A stretch of 64,000 nt of DNA from DATARN01 sp963851105 (GTDB lineage Bacteria; Actinomycetota; Acidimicrobiia; Acidimicrobiales; Palsa-688), in the NCBI GenBank assembly GCA_963851105.1, contig CAWKNP010000004.1, forward strand, positions 407,654 to 471,653, read 5' to 3'. Every line of letters starts with the position of its first letter. Positions within the stretch are counted from its first letter, which is position 1. Made by a program: the position numbers and the translations under genes. A model generated the notes under the pieces. The model saw only the letters and a program-made list of their open reading frames with translations. It made no database searches and was not told the origin of the DNA. Shown piece by piece: positions 35,330 to 43,821 of this stretch.

Positions 35330-36271
35330 TTAGCTCTCCTTGTTGCGCAGCGCCAGGCCCCGCTCGTCGAGCTTCTGGAGCACCTCGTCGAGTGACTTCT
35401 GGCCGAAGTTGGTGATGGCCAGCAAATCGTCCTCGGTCTTGGTGACAAGCTCGCCGACGGTATTGATCTGGGCTCGCTTCAGGCAGTTACGGGGCCGCTC
35501 CGAGAGGTCCAGCTCCTCGATGGGCAGGTCCAGGTCGGGGGAGCCACTGCTGGCGATGCCGACGTCACCGAGCTCGAGGCCCATGGGCATGTCGCTCATG
35601 TCGGCGACCAGGCTGACCAGCGAGCGCAGGGTGTCGCCGGCAGAGGCCAACGCCTCGCGGGGCGAGACGGAACCGTCGGTCTCGATGTCGAGCACCAGCC
35701 GGTCGAAGTTGGTCGACTGCTCGACGCGTGTCGGCTCCACGGTGAATGCCACCCGGCGCACCGGGGAAAAAATGGAGTCGACGGGGATCACGCCGATCGT
35801 GGCGGAGCGCTTGTTCTTGTCGGCCGACACGTAGCCTCGGCCCCGTTCGACCGCGATGTCGACGGCCAGGCGGCCCTTGCCGTTCAGGGTGGCGATCGCC
35901 AGTTCCGGGTTCAAGATCTCGACGTCGCTGGTGGCTTGGATGTCACCGGCGGTCACGACCGCGGGTCCCCGGACGTCGAGGCGCAGCGTGACCGGGTCGT
36001 CGGTGGTCATGCGCAGCACGACGTCTTTCAGGTTGAGGACGATGTCGGTGACATCCTCCTTCACCCCCGGCAGGGTCGTGAACTCGTGCAGCGCGTCATC
36101 GAAGCGCACCTGGGTGACGGCGGCACCAGGGATCGACGAGAGCAGGGTGCGGCGCAGGGAGTTGCCCAGGGTGTAGCCGAAGCCGGGTTCCAGCGGGCCG
36201 ATGGCGAATCGCTGGCGATCGGCTTCGTCCTCCCCGAGGGCTTCGACACTGGGTCGTTGGATGATGAGCAT
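35330..36271 (-). CDS. rpoA: DNA-directed RNA polymerase alpha subunit
   Basis: 313 residues from ATG 36271 (MLIIQRPSVEAL), preceded by AAGGAAG. The N-terminal assembly domain has GYTLGNSLRRTLLSSIPGAAVTQVRFD; the C-terminal domain (about 245-313) has LDLSERPRNCLKRAQINTVG and KSLDEVLQKL, which bind UP elements and activators. A longer frame reaching back over the rpsD end is not coding. Part of the alpha operon rpmJ-rpsM-rpsK-rpsD-rpoA-rplQ. Confidence 0.98.
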   Translation of the reverse strand: MLIIQRPSVEALGEDEADRQRFAIGPLEPGFGYTLGNSLRRTLLSSIPGAAVTQVRFDDALHEFTTLPGVKEDVTDIVLNLKDVVLRMTTDDPVTLRLDVRGPAVVTAGDIQATSDVEILNPELAIATLNGKGRLAVDIAVERGRGYVSADKNKRSATIGVIPVDSIFSPVRRVAFTVEPTRVEQSTNFDRLVLDIETDGSVSPREALASAGDTLRSLVSLVADMSDMPMGLELGDVGIASSGSPDLDLPIEELDLSERPRNCLKRAQINTVGELVTKTEDDLLAITNFGQKSLDEVLQKLDERGLALRNKES

Positions 36272-36303
36272 GTCTTCCTTTTCCGTTACTTCGAGTATCA
36301 GTC

Positions 36304-36930
36304 TTACTTCGAGTAGAGCTCGACGATGAGGGACTCGCGGACCCCGGTGTCGATTTGGTCGCGGAGGGGAACCTCGATGACCCGGACTTCGGTGTTCTCG
36401 GCGCCGGATTCCAGCCACGCCGGCACTCGCCGATCCAAGGTGTCGAGGTTGTGGCGGACGACGATGAGGCTCTTCGACTTTTCTTTCAAGGCGATCACGT
36501 CGCCCTTGCGGACGCGGTAGCTCGGGATCGTGACCCGCTTGCCGTTGACCAGGACATGGCCATGGCGGACGAGCTGGCGGGCTTGCGAGCGACTGGATCC
36601 CCAACCGGCCCGGAAGGCGATGTTGTCGAGGCGCAGCTCCAGCATGCGCAGCAGGTTCTCGCCGGTGATGCCCGCCTGGCGATTGGCTTCCTGGTACATG
36701 TTGTGGAACTGCTTCTCGAGCACGCCGTAGATCCGGCGGGCCTTCTGCTTCTCCCGGAGCTGGGTCAGGTACTCCGACCCCTGACGCATCCGATCCCGGC
36801 CGTGCTCACCGGGCGGATAGGGCCGCTTCTCGATCGGGCACTTCATCGAGTCGCACTTGGGGCCCTTCAAGTACAGCTTCATCTTCTCTCGCCGGCAGAG
36901 CCGGCAGACAGGACCTGTGTATCGCGCCAT
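36304..36930 (-). CDS. rpsD: 30S ribosomal protein S4 (zinc form)
   Basis: 208 residues. Cysteines 9, 12, 26 and 31 form the zinc site of the C+ type. The S4 RNA-binding domain includes RLDNIAFRAGWGSSRSQARQLVRHGHVLVNG. It initiates 16S assembly and in some bacteria represses its own operon. It is located between rpsK and rpoA. Confidence 0.98.
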   Translation of the reverse strand: MARYTGPVCRLCRREKMKLYLKGPKCDSMKCPIEKRPYPPGEHGRDRMRQGSEYLTQLREKQKARRIYGVLEKQFHNMYQEANRQAGITGENLLRMLELRLDNIAFRAGWGSSRSQARQLVRHGHVLVNGKRVTIPSYRVRKGDVIALKEKSKSLIVVRHNLDTLDRRVPAWLESGAENTEVRVIEVPLRDQIDTGVRESLIVELYSK

Positions 36931-36939
36931 CGAGACCCC

Positions 36940-37338
36940 CTAGACCCGGCGCCGCTTCTTGGGGCGGCAGCCGTTATGGGGGATGGGGGTGACGTCCTTG
37001 ATGCCGGCCACTTCGATACCGGCGTTCATCAGGCTGCGGATCGCGGTCTCGCGGCCGGATCCGGGGCCCTTCACGAGGACCTCGACCTTGCGCACGCCGT
37101 GCTCCATGGCCCGCCGGGCGCAGGCCTCGGCGGCCAGCTGCGCGGCGAACGGGGTCGACTTGCGGGAGCCCTTGAAGCCGACATTGCCCGCCGACGCCCA
37201 CGCGAGGACATTGCCCTCAGGGTCGCTGATCGACACGACGGTGTTGTTGAACGAGCTCTTGATATGGGCGACGCCGAAGGCGACGTTCTTGCGTTCACGG
37301 CGACGGGGACGACGCCCGCCAGGCTTGGGCTTGGCCAT
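36940..37338 (-). CDS. rpsK: 30S ribosomal protein S11
   Basis: 132 residues: basic N-terminus RRPRRRERKNVAFGVAHIKSSFNNT, the glycine-rich GNVGFKGSRKSTPFAAQ, and the end TPIPHNGCRPKKRRRV. It lies on the small-subunit platform near the Shine-Dalgarno helix. The start follows the rpsM stop by 3 bases. Confidence 0.98.
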   Translation of the reverse strand: MAKPKPGGRRPRRRERKNVAFGVAHIKSSFNNTVVSISDPEGNVLAWASAGNVGFKGSRKSTPFAAQLAAEACARRAMEHGVRKVEVLVKGPGSGRETAIRSLMNAGIEVAGIKDVTPIPHNGCRPKKRRRV

Positions 37339-37341
37339 GGG

Positions 37342-37719
37342 TTACTTACGTACCTTTTTCTTTCCGGCGACGGTCTTCTTGGGACCCTTACGGGTGCGGG
37401 CGTTGGTGTGGGTGCGCTGGCCCCGGACGGGGAGGCCGCGGCGATGGCGAATCCCCTGGTAGGAGCCGATCTCCATCTTCCTCTTGATGTCCTGGGCCAC
37501 ATCCCGGCGCAGGTCACCTTCTACCTTGAAGTTGGCATCGATGTAGTTGCGAAGGCGTGCCACTTCCTCATCGGTGAGGTCACGGACACGGGTGTCGCAG
37601 TCCATCCCGGTGGCTTCGCAGATCTGCTTCGACCGGGTGCGGCCAAGGCCGTAGATATAGGTGAGCGCGATCTCCAGCCGCTTCTCGCGGGGGATGTCGA
37701 CGCCGGCGATACGTGCCAT
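37342..37719 (-). CDS. rpsM: 30S ribosomal protein S13
   Basis: 125 residues beginning MARIAGVDIPREKRLEIALTYIYG. The H2TH region and the basic tail GLPVRGQRTHTNARTRKGPKK are intact. It contacts P-site tRNA and L5 across the subunit bridge. It follows rpmJ. Confidence 0.98.
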   Translation of the reverse strand: MARIAGVDIPREKRLEIALTYIYGLGRTRSKQICEATGMDCDTRVRDLTDEEVARLRNYIDANFKVEGDLRRDVAQDIKRKMEIGSYQGIRHRRGLPVRGQRTHTNARTRKGPKKTVAGKKKVRK

Positions 37720-37750
37720 AGATCAGTCTCGCTCCATCTTTTTGGCCTCG

Positions 37751-37864
37751 CTAACCCTGGCGCTGCTTGTGCCGGGGATTCGTGCAGATCACCCGGACGC
37801 GGCCGTGCCGGCGGATGACCTTGCAGTGCTCACAGATTGCTTTCACTGAGGGGCGAACCTTCAC
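37751..37864 (-). CDS. rpmJ: 50S ribosomal protein L36 (zinc form)
   Basis: A 37-residue gene: GTG 37864 starts VKVRPSVKAICEHCKVIRRH and the frame ends CTNPRHKQRQG then TAG at 37751. Three Cys and one His (CEHC, CTNPRH) make the zinc ribbon. It lies in its usual place between infA and rpsM. A GGAAGG Shine-Dalgarno precedes the start. Confidence 0.97.
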   Translation of the reverse strand: MKVRPSVKAICEHCKVIRRHGRVRVICTNPRHKQRQG

Positions 37865-37911
37865 GGTCCGACCTTCCTTTCTGGTAGTTGCCTGACGGAG
37901 ACTGGCTACTG

Positions 37912-38145
37912 CTACTTGTAGCGGTAGGTGATGCGTCCGCGCTTCAGGTCGTAGGGAGTGATCTCCACCTGCACCCGGTCGCCGGGGAGGATGCGGATAC
38001 GGTGCATCCTCATTTTCCCGGAACTGTGAGCCAGCACTTGGTGCCCGTTTTCCAGCTCGACTTTGAACATGGCATTCGGTAGTGGCTCGACGACGGTGCC
38101 TTCGAGCACGATGGCGTCTTCTTTCGGCTGCGGCTTGGTGGGCAG
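37912..38145 (-). CDS. infA: Translation initiation factor IF-1
   Basis: An S1/OB-fold protein blocking the A site during initiation. It has 77 residues from CTG 38145 (LPTKPQPKEDAIVLEGTVVE), directly behind a strong GGGAGGA. VVEPLPNAMFKVELENGHQVLAH, GKMRMHRIRILPGDRV and YDLKRGRITYRYK are canonical, except that AHISGKMR reads AHSSGKMR. Alternatives are a TTG four codons upstream without a Shine-Dalgarno and an ATG-type start 36 codons upstream giving an unconserved extension. CTG is preferred because it alone has the right N-terminus plus SD. Confidence 0.93.
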   Translation of the reverse strand: MPTKPQPKEDAIVLEGTVVEPLPNAMFKVELENGHQVLAHSSGKMRMHRIRILPGDRVQVEITPYDLKRGRITYRYK

Positions 38146-38296
38146 GTGTCCTCCCAAAGAGATCTGGTAGCGATACGGTCGGTCCTGGATCGAACGAAAG
38201 GGCTGCGACGAGCGCGCCAAACCGCTAGGGACCGAAGAACCAGGATAGCGCACCGGGACGTGCTAGAGGCAAGGGGCCTCGGGAGCTGCGCAAACG

Positions 38297-39067
38297 CTAG
38301 TCACCCCGGGTGAAAACCTCGGGACCGTTGTCGGTGATGGCGATGGTGTGCTCGGCGTGGGCGGAGAGGCTCCCGTCGGCGGTCACCACACTCCAGTGGT
38401 CGCCCAGGACCTTGGTGGCCGCCCCGCCCACGTTGACCATGGGCTCGACCGCGAACACCATCCCCGCCTTGAGCTTGGGCCCCGGAGTCCCGGGCCAGTA
38501 GTTGGGCACTGCCGGCTCCTCATGCATCTTGGTGCCGATGCCGTGGCCCACGTACTCCTTGACGACCGAATAGCCGGCCCCCTCGGCCACCGTCTGCACC
38601 GCCAGGCCGATGTCGTGGAGGCGGCCGCCTTCGACCATGGCCGCGATTCCCGCGGCCAGGGACTCGTCGGTGACGCGGATCAGCTTCTCGGCCTCGGCGG
38701 TGACCTCGCCGATGGCCATGGTGAAGGCGGCGTCGCCGTGGTAGCCGTCGACGATGGCGCCGCAGTCGATCGACAGGATGTCGCCCTCCTTCAGGCGGTA
38801 GCTGCCGGGGATGCCGTGCACGATCACATTGTTGGGCGAGGTGCAGATCACCGCCGGGAAACCGTGGTAGTTGAGGAAGTTGGACACCGCGCCCCGCTTC
38901 TCGATGACGGCGCGTGCCACCTTGTCGATGTCGGCGGTGGTTGCCCCCGGCTTGGCCGCGGCCCGGGTGGCGGCGTGCATCTCGGCCACGACCCGCCCCG
39001 CCCGGCGCATCTTGGCCAGCTCGTCTGCGTTGCGCCTCACCGGCACTGTTTCCCTCATGATGACCAT
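38297..39067 (-). CDS. map: Methionine aminopeptidase, type I
   Basis: Removes N-terminal Met. 256 residues. Metal ligands are visible as DILSIDCGAIVDGYHGDAAFT (two Asp), GHGIGTKMHEEP (His), VFAVEPMVN (Glu) and HAEHTIAIT (Glu). The N-terminus has no SH3-binding or zinc extension. The standard adk-map-infA order is kept. There are 151 bases before infA on the same strand. Confidence 0.97.
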   Translation of the reverse strand: MVIMRETVPVRRNADELAKMRRAGRVVAEMHAATRAAAKPGATTADIDKVARAVIEKRGAVSNFLNYHGFPAVICTSPNNVIVHGIPGSYRLKEGDILSIDCGAIVDGYHGDAAFTMAIGEVTAEAEKLIRVTDESLAAGIAAMVEGGRLHDIGLAVQTVAEGAGYSVVKEYVGHGIGTKMHEEPAVPNYWPGTPGPKLKAGMVFAVEPMVNVGGAATKVLGDHWSVVTADGSLSAHAEHTIAITDNGPEVFTRGD

Positions 39068-39096
39068 GCTGCTCGCTCCTCTGCGTTGACCGGTAC

Positions 39097-39810
39097 CTAA
39101 ACCGGCCGGTGTTCGTCGATGTTGCTATGACGGGCGGCCTCGACCAGGCCCCGTTGACGCGATTCGTCGACGACGCGGACCAACCGCATCGACACCTCGT
39201 CGGGCGGCCCCATCCCATCCACCTTCGCCAGGATGCCCTGTTCGGAGTACCAAGCGATGAGCGGTGCCGTTTTCCGCTCGTACAACTCGAGCCGCCGGCG
39301 GATGGCGACTTCGGTGTCGTCTTCGCGCTGCACCACCTCACCGCCGCAGATGTCGCACACCCACTCCGTCCGGGGCGGTTTCTCGACGGAGTAGTTGGCC
39401 CCGCAGTCGGTACAGACCCGGCGGCTAGCCAGGCGCTTCAGCACCACCTCGGTGTCGACCACCAGATCGATCACCACCTCCAGGCCCCTCGGGCCCAGCA
39501 GATCGGCCAGCGCTTCGGCCTGGGCCACGGTTCGGGGGAAGCCGTCGAGGATGAACCCGCGACTCGAGGTGTCGGCGTGGGCCAGGCGCTCGGCCACCAG
39601 CCCGATCACGATGGAATCGGGGATCAGCTCACCGGCGTCGAGGTAGCCGCGGGCTTCGAGACCGAGTTCCGAGCCCGACCGTACCGCCCCCCGGAGCATG
39701 TCGCCGGTGGAGATGTGGGGCACGACGTAGTGGCGCGACAGCCGAACGCATTGTGTCCCCTTCCCGGCTCCCTGCTTGCCGAGCATGACCAGCCTCGTCC
39801 CGGGGACCAC
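39097..39810 (-). CDS. adk: Adenylate kinase, zinc-LID form
   Basis: 237 residues. The P-loop reads GKQGAGKGTQ in place of the usual GPPGAGKGT. ISTGDMLRGAVRSGSELG and FILDGFPRTVAQA are the AMP-binding parts. The LID has CTDCGANY and CDICGG, a four-Cys zinc site. A 25-residue C-terminal extension follows. The GTG start at 39810 is immediately next to the secY TAA. Confidence 0.95.
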   Translation of the reverse strand: MVPGTRLVMLGKQGAGKGTQCVRLSRHYVVPHISTGDMLRGAVRSGSELGLEARGYLDAGELIPDSIVIGLVAERLAHADTSSRGFILDGFPRTVAQAEALADLLGPRGLEVVIDLVVDTEVVLKRLASRRVCTDCGANYSVEKPPRTEWVCDICGGEVVQREDDTEVAIRRRLELYERKTAPLIAWYSEQGILAKVDGMGPPDEVSMRLVRVVDESRQRGLVEAARHSNIDEHRPV

Positions 39811-41133
39811 TTACTTCAGGAAGCCCTCGTAGTTCCGCATCATCAGCTGGCTGTCGATCTGCTTCATCGTCTCAAGAGCCACACCAACGGCAATCAGCAG
39901 GGTGGTACCGGCGAACGGGTACCGGTTGATGTTCCAAAAGGCCAGGAACAACGACGGCAGCAGGGCGATGAACGCGAGGAACAAGGCACCCGGCAGGGTG
40001 ATCCGGTTGAGGATCCCCTGCAGGTGCTTCTCCGTCGGTAAGCCCGGTCTGATACCGGGTATGTAGCCGCCCTGTTTACGGATGATCTCGGCCTGCTGGT
40101 GCGGATCGAAGGTGATGGCGGCGTAGAAGTAGGCGAAGCCGATGATCAGCAACCCGTACAAGGCGATGTAGACCCAGTTGTCCGGTTGCACCAGGTGGTT
40201 GTTGATGAAGTTCTGGGCGGTCTTGCCCCACCCGCCCGGTGGCAGGACGTTCGACAGCAGGACCGGGAAGTACAGGACCGAGCTGGCAAAGATGATCGGG
40301 ATGACGCCGCCGGTATTCACCTTCATCGGTATGTAGGTGCTCTGGCCACCGTACATACGCCGCCCCACGACCCGTTTGGCGAAGGTGACGGGTACCCGGC
40401 GTTGGCCCTGCTCGACGAAGACGATGGCCACGAGGAGCGCCAGGGTGAGCAGGATGATGATGCCGAACTTGACGTTGCCACCCTGCGCCTTGATGGCGGC
40501 GCCCCCCGATGGCATGCCGGCGACGATGTTGGTGAAAATCAGGATCGACATCCCCTGGCCGATGCCGCGCTGGGTGATGAGCTCGCCCAGCCACATGACG
40601 AACGCCGTGCCCGCGGTCATGGTGAGCACGATCAGCAAGACCCGGGGGACGGTGAAGTTGGGGATGAGGTCCAAGTTGAGGCCGGTGCCGGCGCCGAGGA
40701 AGCCGCCGCCGCCGTTGTGGAAGACGAACGCCAACCCGGTGGCCTGCATGATGGCGAGGGCGATGGTCAGGTAGCGAGCCGTCTGGGTCAGCTTCTTCTG
40801 GCCGGTGGCGCCTTCCTCCCGCCATTGCTCGAACTTGGGGACGACCACCACCAGCAGCTGGATGATGATCTCGGCGGTTATGTAGGGCATGATGCCGAGC
40901 CCGAAAACCGCGAAACGGGTGAGGGCGCCGCCCGAGAACAAGCTGAGGAAGCTGAGCACGCCGCCCTTGGACGAAGCGCTCTCCAGCGACTGGAGCGCCT
41001 TGAAGTCGATGCCTGGCAGCGGCACCCACGAGCCCAGCCGGTACAGGCAAATGATGACGATCGTGAAGATGATCTTGTTCCGGAGGTCCGGAACCTTGAA
41101 CATGTTCTTCAGGTTGGAGAGCGTGCTTCTCAT
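39811..41133 (-). CDS. secY: Protein translocase subunit SecY
   Basis: Ten-helix protein-conducting channel, 440 residues. FRVPDL-like opening (FKVPDLRNKIIFTIVIICLYR), SLFSGGALTRFAVFGLGIMPYI (plug and helix 2), helix 7/8 text NTGGVIPIIFASSVLYFPVLL, and IPGIRPGLPTEKHLQGILNRI are present. It ends YEGFLK. It is the penultimate block of the spc operon, followed by adk and map. Confidence 0.98.
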   Translation of the reverse strand: MRSTLSNLKNMFKVPDLRNKIIFTIVIICLYRLGSWVPLPGIDFKALQSLESASSKGGVLSFLSLFSGGALTRFAVFGLGIMPYITAEIIIQLLVVVVPKFEQWREEGATGQKKLTQTARYLTIALAIMQATGLAFVFHNGGGGFLGAGTGLNLDLIPNFTVPRVLLIVLTMTAGTAFVMWLGELITQRGIGQGMSILIFTNIVAGMPSGGAAIKAQGGNVKFGIIILLTLALLVAIVFVEQGQRRVPVTFAKRVVGRRMYGGQSTYIPMKVNTGGVIPIIFASSVLYFPVLLSNVLPPGGWGKTAQNFINNHLVQPDNWVYIALYGLLIIGFAYFYAAITFDPHQQAEIIRKQGGYIPGIRPGLPTEKHLQGILNRITLPGALFLAFIALLPSLFLAFWNINRYPFAGTTLLIAVGVALETMKQIDSQLMMRNYEGFLK

Positions 41134-41196
41134 GAGAAGACTCCTGGCCGGGCTGTCGCCAAGCTACCGTCAACGACGAGATCTTGGGAGTCAGAA

Positions 41197-41215
41197 CCGG
41201 GGAAAACTGCCCCGG
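41197..41215 (-). terminator. Short hairpin between rplO and secY
   Basis: CCGGGG and CCCCGG (6-bp stem, 7-base loop) in the 87-base gap downstream of rplO. On the minus strand the loop contains four T and the arm is followed by TTCTGACT. It may be a partial attenuator separating secY from the ribosomal genes; the stem is too short to be sure. Confidence 0.3.
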
Positions 41216-41220
41216 CTGAG

Positions 41221-41709
41221 CTAGCGGTTGGTGAGGGCATTGCCCTTCGCGGGCGGTCGGCCATGGCCGAACGGCGGGTCGATGACGGTGACTGTTCCGC
41301 CTGCGGCCTCGATGGCGGCAATGGCGGAAGCGGAGAAACCGTGGGCCGAAACCAGCAGGGGCCGGGTCAACTCACCGCGACCGAGCACCTTGACCAGGCC
41401 GTGCTTGTGGACCAGTCCCGCGGCCCGCAAGGTGTCGGGCGATACGACGGGGTTGTCGAACTCCTCGAGCGTGTCCAGGTTGACCACCACGTATTCGACT
41501 CGGAAAGGGTTCTTGAAGCCCTTCAACTTCGGGATTCGCTGCTTCAGAGGCAGCTGGCCACCCTCGAAGCCGGGCTTGATGCTCCCCCGGGCCTTTTGGC
41601 CCTTGGTACCGCGGCCGGCGGTCTTGCCGCCCTTGCCGCCGATGCCCCGACCGACGCGGCGGCGGGCCCGGTGGGAACCGGCCGGCGGCTGCAGGTCATG
41701 AACTTTCAT
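41221..41709 (-). CDS. rplO: 50S ribosomal protein L15
   Basis: 162 residues: MKVHDLQPPAGSHRARRRVGRG start, the Gly-rich GGKGGKTAGRGTKGQKARGS, and FEGGQLPLKQRIPKLKGF. It overlaps rpmD by 14 bases at its start. Member of the spc cluster. Confidence 0.98.
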   Translation of the reverse strand: MKVHDLQPPAGSHRARRRVGRGIGGKGGKTAGRGTKGQKARGSIKPGFEGGQLPLKQRIPKLKGFKNPFRVEYVVVNLDTLEEFDNPVVSPDTLRAAGLVHKHGLVKVLGRGELTRPLLVSAHGFSASAIAAIEAAGGTVTVIDPPFGHGRPPAKGNALTNR

Positions 41710-41911
41710 TGGAGTCTCCTGCTACGACGTCGTCCACGACGACGACGCTGATGAGGTGGGGGACCCGGGCGATCATGCCGTGGATCTCGGGGCGGTCGGG
41801 CAGGGTGTTGGATTGGCCGATACGGCGCAGGCCGAGGGCGCGCAGCGTGGCCCGGTGCTTCGGCTTGGTCCCGATTCCGGAACGGATCTGGGTCACGGTG
41901 AGCTCAGCCAT
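41696..41911 (-). CDS. rpmD: 50S ribosomal protein L30
   Basis: 71 residues. VTQIRSGIGTKPKHRATLRALGLRRIGQ and the end MIARVPHLISV are family features; about ten extra residues follow. The start shares its A with the rpsE stop (TGATG). Confidence 0.96.
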   Translation of the reverse strand: MAELTVTQIRSGIGTKPKHRATLRALGLRRIGQSNTLPDRPEIHGMIARVPHLISVVVVDDVVAGDSNESS

Positions 41912-42459
41912 CAGGCGACCTCAGTCGGAACGTGGGGGCCCCGCTGCGTCTCCTGGTAGGCCTTCAGCATGCCGGCGGGAGTGACCTCTTCGGGCGACTT
42001 CCCGCGGAGGCGGGCGATCTCGTCGGGGCGCTTGAGACCCTTCAGGCCCGCGATGGTGGCGTGGGCCACGTTGATCCCGTTGGACGACCCGAGGGACTTG
42101 GCCAGGATGTCGTGGATGCCCGCCATCTCAAGGATGGCACGGGCGGCGCCGCCCGCGATGACGCCGGTGCCGGGCGCGGCCGGCTTGAGCAGCACTCGTC
42201 CCGCCCCCGCTTCGCCCATGATGGGATGGGTAATGGTGCTTCCCGCCAGCGGCACCTTGAACATGTTCTTCTTGGCTTCTTCGATGCCCTTCTGGACAGC
42301 GAGGCCGGCTTCCTTGGCCTTGCCGTACCCGAGGCCCACCGTGCCGTTACCGTCGCCGATCACCATGAGGGCGGCGAAAGAGAACCGCCGGCCGCCCTTG
42401 ACGACCTTGGCGACGCGATTGACCTTGATGGTGCGATCTTCGAACTGCTGCTCTGCCAT
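41911..42459 (-). CDS. rpsE: 30S ribosomal protein S5
   Basis: 182 residues. The double-stranded RNA-binding part has VAKVVKGGRRFSFAALMVIGD and GLGYGKAKE; the C-terminal part has GTGVIAGGAARAILEMAGI and SLGSSNGINVAHAT. It lies at the mRNA entry side and helps decoding accuracy. Confidence 0.98.
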   Translation of the reverse strand: MAEQQFEDRTIKVNRVAKVVKGGRRFSFAALMVIGDGNGTVGLGYGKAKEAGLAVQKGIEEAKKNMFKVPLAGSTITHPIMGEAGAGRVLLKPAAPGTGVIAGGAARAILEMAGIHDILAKSLGSSNGINVAHATIAGLKGLKRPDEIARLRGKSPEEVTPAGMLKAYQETQRGPHVPTEVA

Positions 42460-42473
42460 TGCTCTCCCGTCCG

Positions 42474-42845
42474 TTACAGCTCGAGGCCGACTTGGCGCGC
42501 CGCGTCGGCGACGGCGGCAACCCGACCGTGGTACAAGAACCCGCCCCGGTCGAAGACCACCTTGGTGATCCCGGCGTCCTTGGCCCGCTCGGCGACCAGC
42601 TTGCCGACCGCGGTGGCCGCTTCAGTGTTGCCGGTCTGGCCCACCTTCGAACGAATTGCCTTCTCGGTCGAGGAAGCGGCGGCGACGGTGCGGCCCGTCG
42701 AGTCGTCGATCACCTGTGCCGAGATGTGCTTGTTGGAGCGGAACACCGCCAGGCGGGGCCGGACTGTCGTGCCGGCAACCTTCTTGCGAACCCGGTAGTG
42801 GCGCCGAGCCCGACCTACCTGCTTGTCCTTGGTTGTGACTGTCAT
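42474..42845 (-). CDS. rplR: 50S ribosomal protein L18
   Basis: 123 residues. RRHYRVRKKVAGTTVRPRLAVFRSNKHISAQVIDD, VGKLVAERAK and VFDRGGFLYHGRVAAVADAAR are typical. It binds 5S rRNA with L5. It follows rplF by 2 bases. Confidence 0.98.
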   Translation of the reverse strand: MTVTTKDKQVGRARRHYRVRKKVAGTTVRPRLAVFRSNKHISAQVIDDSTGRTVAAASSTEKAIRSKVGQTGNTEAATAVGKLVAERAKDAGITKVVFDRGGFLYHGRVAAVADAARQVGLEL

Positions 42846-42847
42846 CG

Positions 42848-43387
42848 CTACTTCGCTGCCTTTCCGGCCTTGCGTACGACTCGTTCACCGGCGTAGCGCA
42901 CGCCTTTGCCCTTGTAGGGCTCGGGCTTGCGGATCTTGCGGATGTTGGCCGCCACCTGGCCGACCAGTTCCTTGTCGATGCCCTTGACGCTGATGCGTGT
43001 CGGGGCGGGCACCTCGAAGGTGATCCCGTCGGGGGCGTCGATGACGACCGGGTGGCTGAACCCGAGGGCCAGCTCCAGCTGGCCGGGGCCTTTGGCGATG
43101 GCCCGGTAGCCGACGCCGACGATCTCGAGGTCTTTGGTGAAGCCGTTGCTGACGCCGAGGACCATGTTGTTGATCAGGCTGCGGCTGAGCCCGTGCAGGG
43201 CCCGGTTGTTGCGCTCGTCGTCAGGTCGCTCGACCAGCAGCGTCGAGTCTTCCTTGCGGGCCGTGATGGCCCCCGGAAGGTCGCGCTGCAGGGTGCCCCG
43301 GGGACCGGTGACGGTCACATGGCGCTCGGCCACGGTCACCTCGACACCGGACGGGATGGTGATTGGGGATTTGCCAATTCGAGACAT
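42848..43387 (-). CDS. rplF: 50S ribosomal protein L6
   Basis: 179 residues, MSRIGKSPITIPSGVEVTV start, with two similar L6 domains and the RNA-binding end PEPYKGKGVRYAGERVVRKAGK. Located near the factor-binding site of the large subunit. Confidence 0.98.
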   Translation of the reverse strand: MSRIGKSPITIPSGVEVTVAERHVTVTGPRGTLQRDLPGAITARKEDSTLLVERPDDERNNRALHGLSRSLINNMVLGVSNGFTKDLEIVGVGYRAIAKGPGQLELALGFSHPVVIDAPDGITFEVPAPTRISVKGIDKELVGQVAANIRKIRKPEPYKGKGVRYAGERVVRKAGKAAK

Positions 43388-43398
43388 GAGTCAGCTCC

Positions 43399-43803
43399 TC
43401 ACCACACGAAGCAGAGGATTTCGCCGCCCATGCGGCGCTTCCTCGCTTCCCGGTCGGTCATGAGGCCCTGGCTGGTCGACAGGACAGCCACGCCCAAGCC
43501 GCCGAGCACGCGCGGCAGCTTGTCGGCCGCGGTGTACACGCGCAGACCTGGTTTGGATATCCGCCGGATGCCGGAGATGGTCCGGCTGCGGTCGGACGAG
43601 TACTTCATCTTGATCTCGAGGGTCCTGCCCGGTCGGCCGACCGAGTCACGGACGGTATAGCCGTCGATGTATCCCTCACGCTGGAGGATGGCGGCCAACG
43701 ATTCCTTGAGCTTCGAAGATGGCATGCGGACTTGGTCGTGCATGGCAACGTTGGCGTTGCGAATGCGCGTGAGCATGTCGGCGATGGGGTCGGTCATCGT
43801 CAT
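43399..43803 (-). CDS. rpsH: 30S ribosomal protein S8
   Basis: 134 residues. DPIADMLTRIRNANVAMHDQVRMPSSKLKE at the start and VAVLSTSQGLMTDREARKRRMGGEILCFVW at the end. It binds central 16S rRNA and in E. coli also represses the spc operon; no leader structure was identified here. Confidence 0.98.
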   Translation of the reverse strand: MTMTDPIADMLTRIRNANVAMHDQVRMPSSKLKESLAAILQREGYIDGYTVRDSVGRPGRTLEIKMKYSSDRSRTISGIRRISKPGLRVYTAADKLPRVLGGLGVAVLSTSQGLMTDREARKRRMGGEILCFVW

Positions 43804-43821
43804 TGCGAAAGATCTCCTCCC

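Noticed and set aside
38146..38296. Possible extended N-terminus of IF-1 or a small gene upstream
   Set aside because: The 36-residue extension is not found in IF-1 proteins and there is no Shine-Dalgarno for it; the region more likely holds a promoter and a TCCTGG/CCAGGA inverted repeat.
40099..41751. 550-codon frame opposite secY and rplO
   Set aside because: Strongly biased Asp/Gly/His composition produced by reading the complementary strand of membrane and ribosomal genes.
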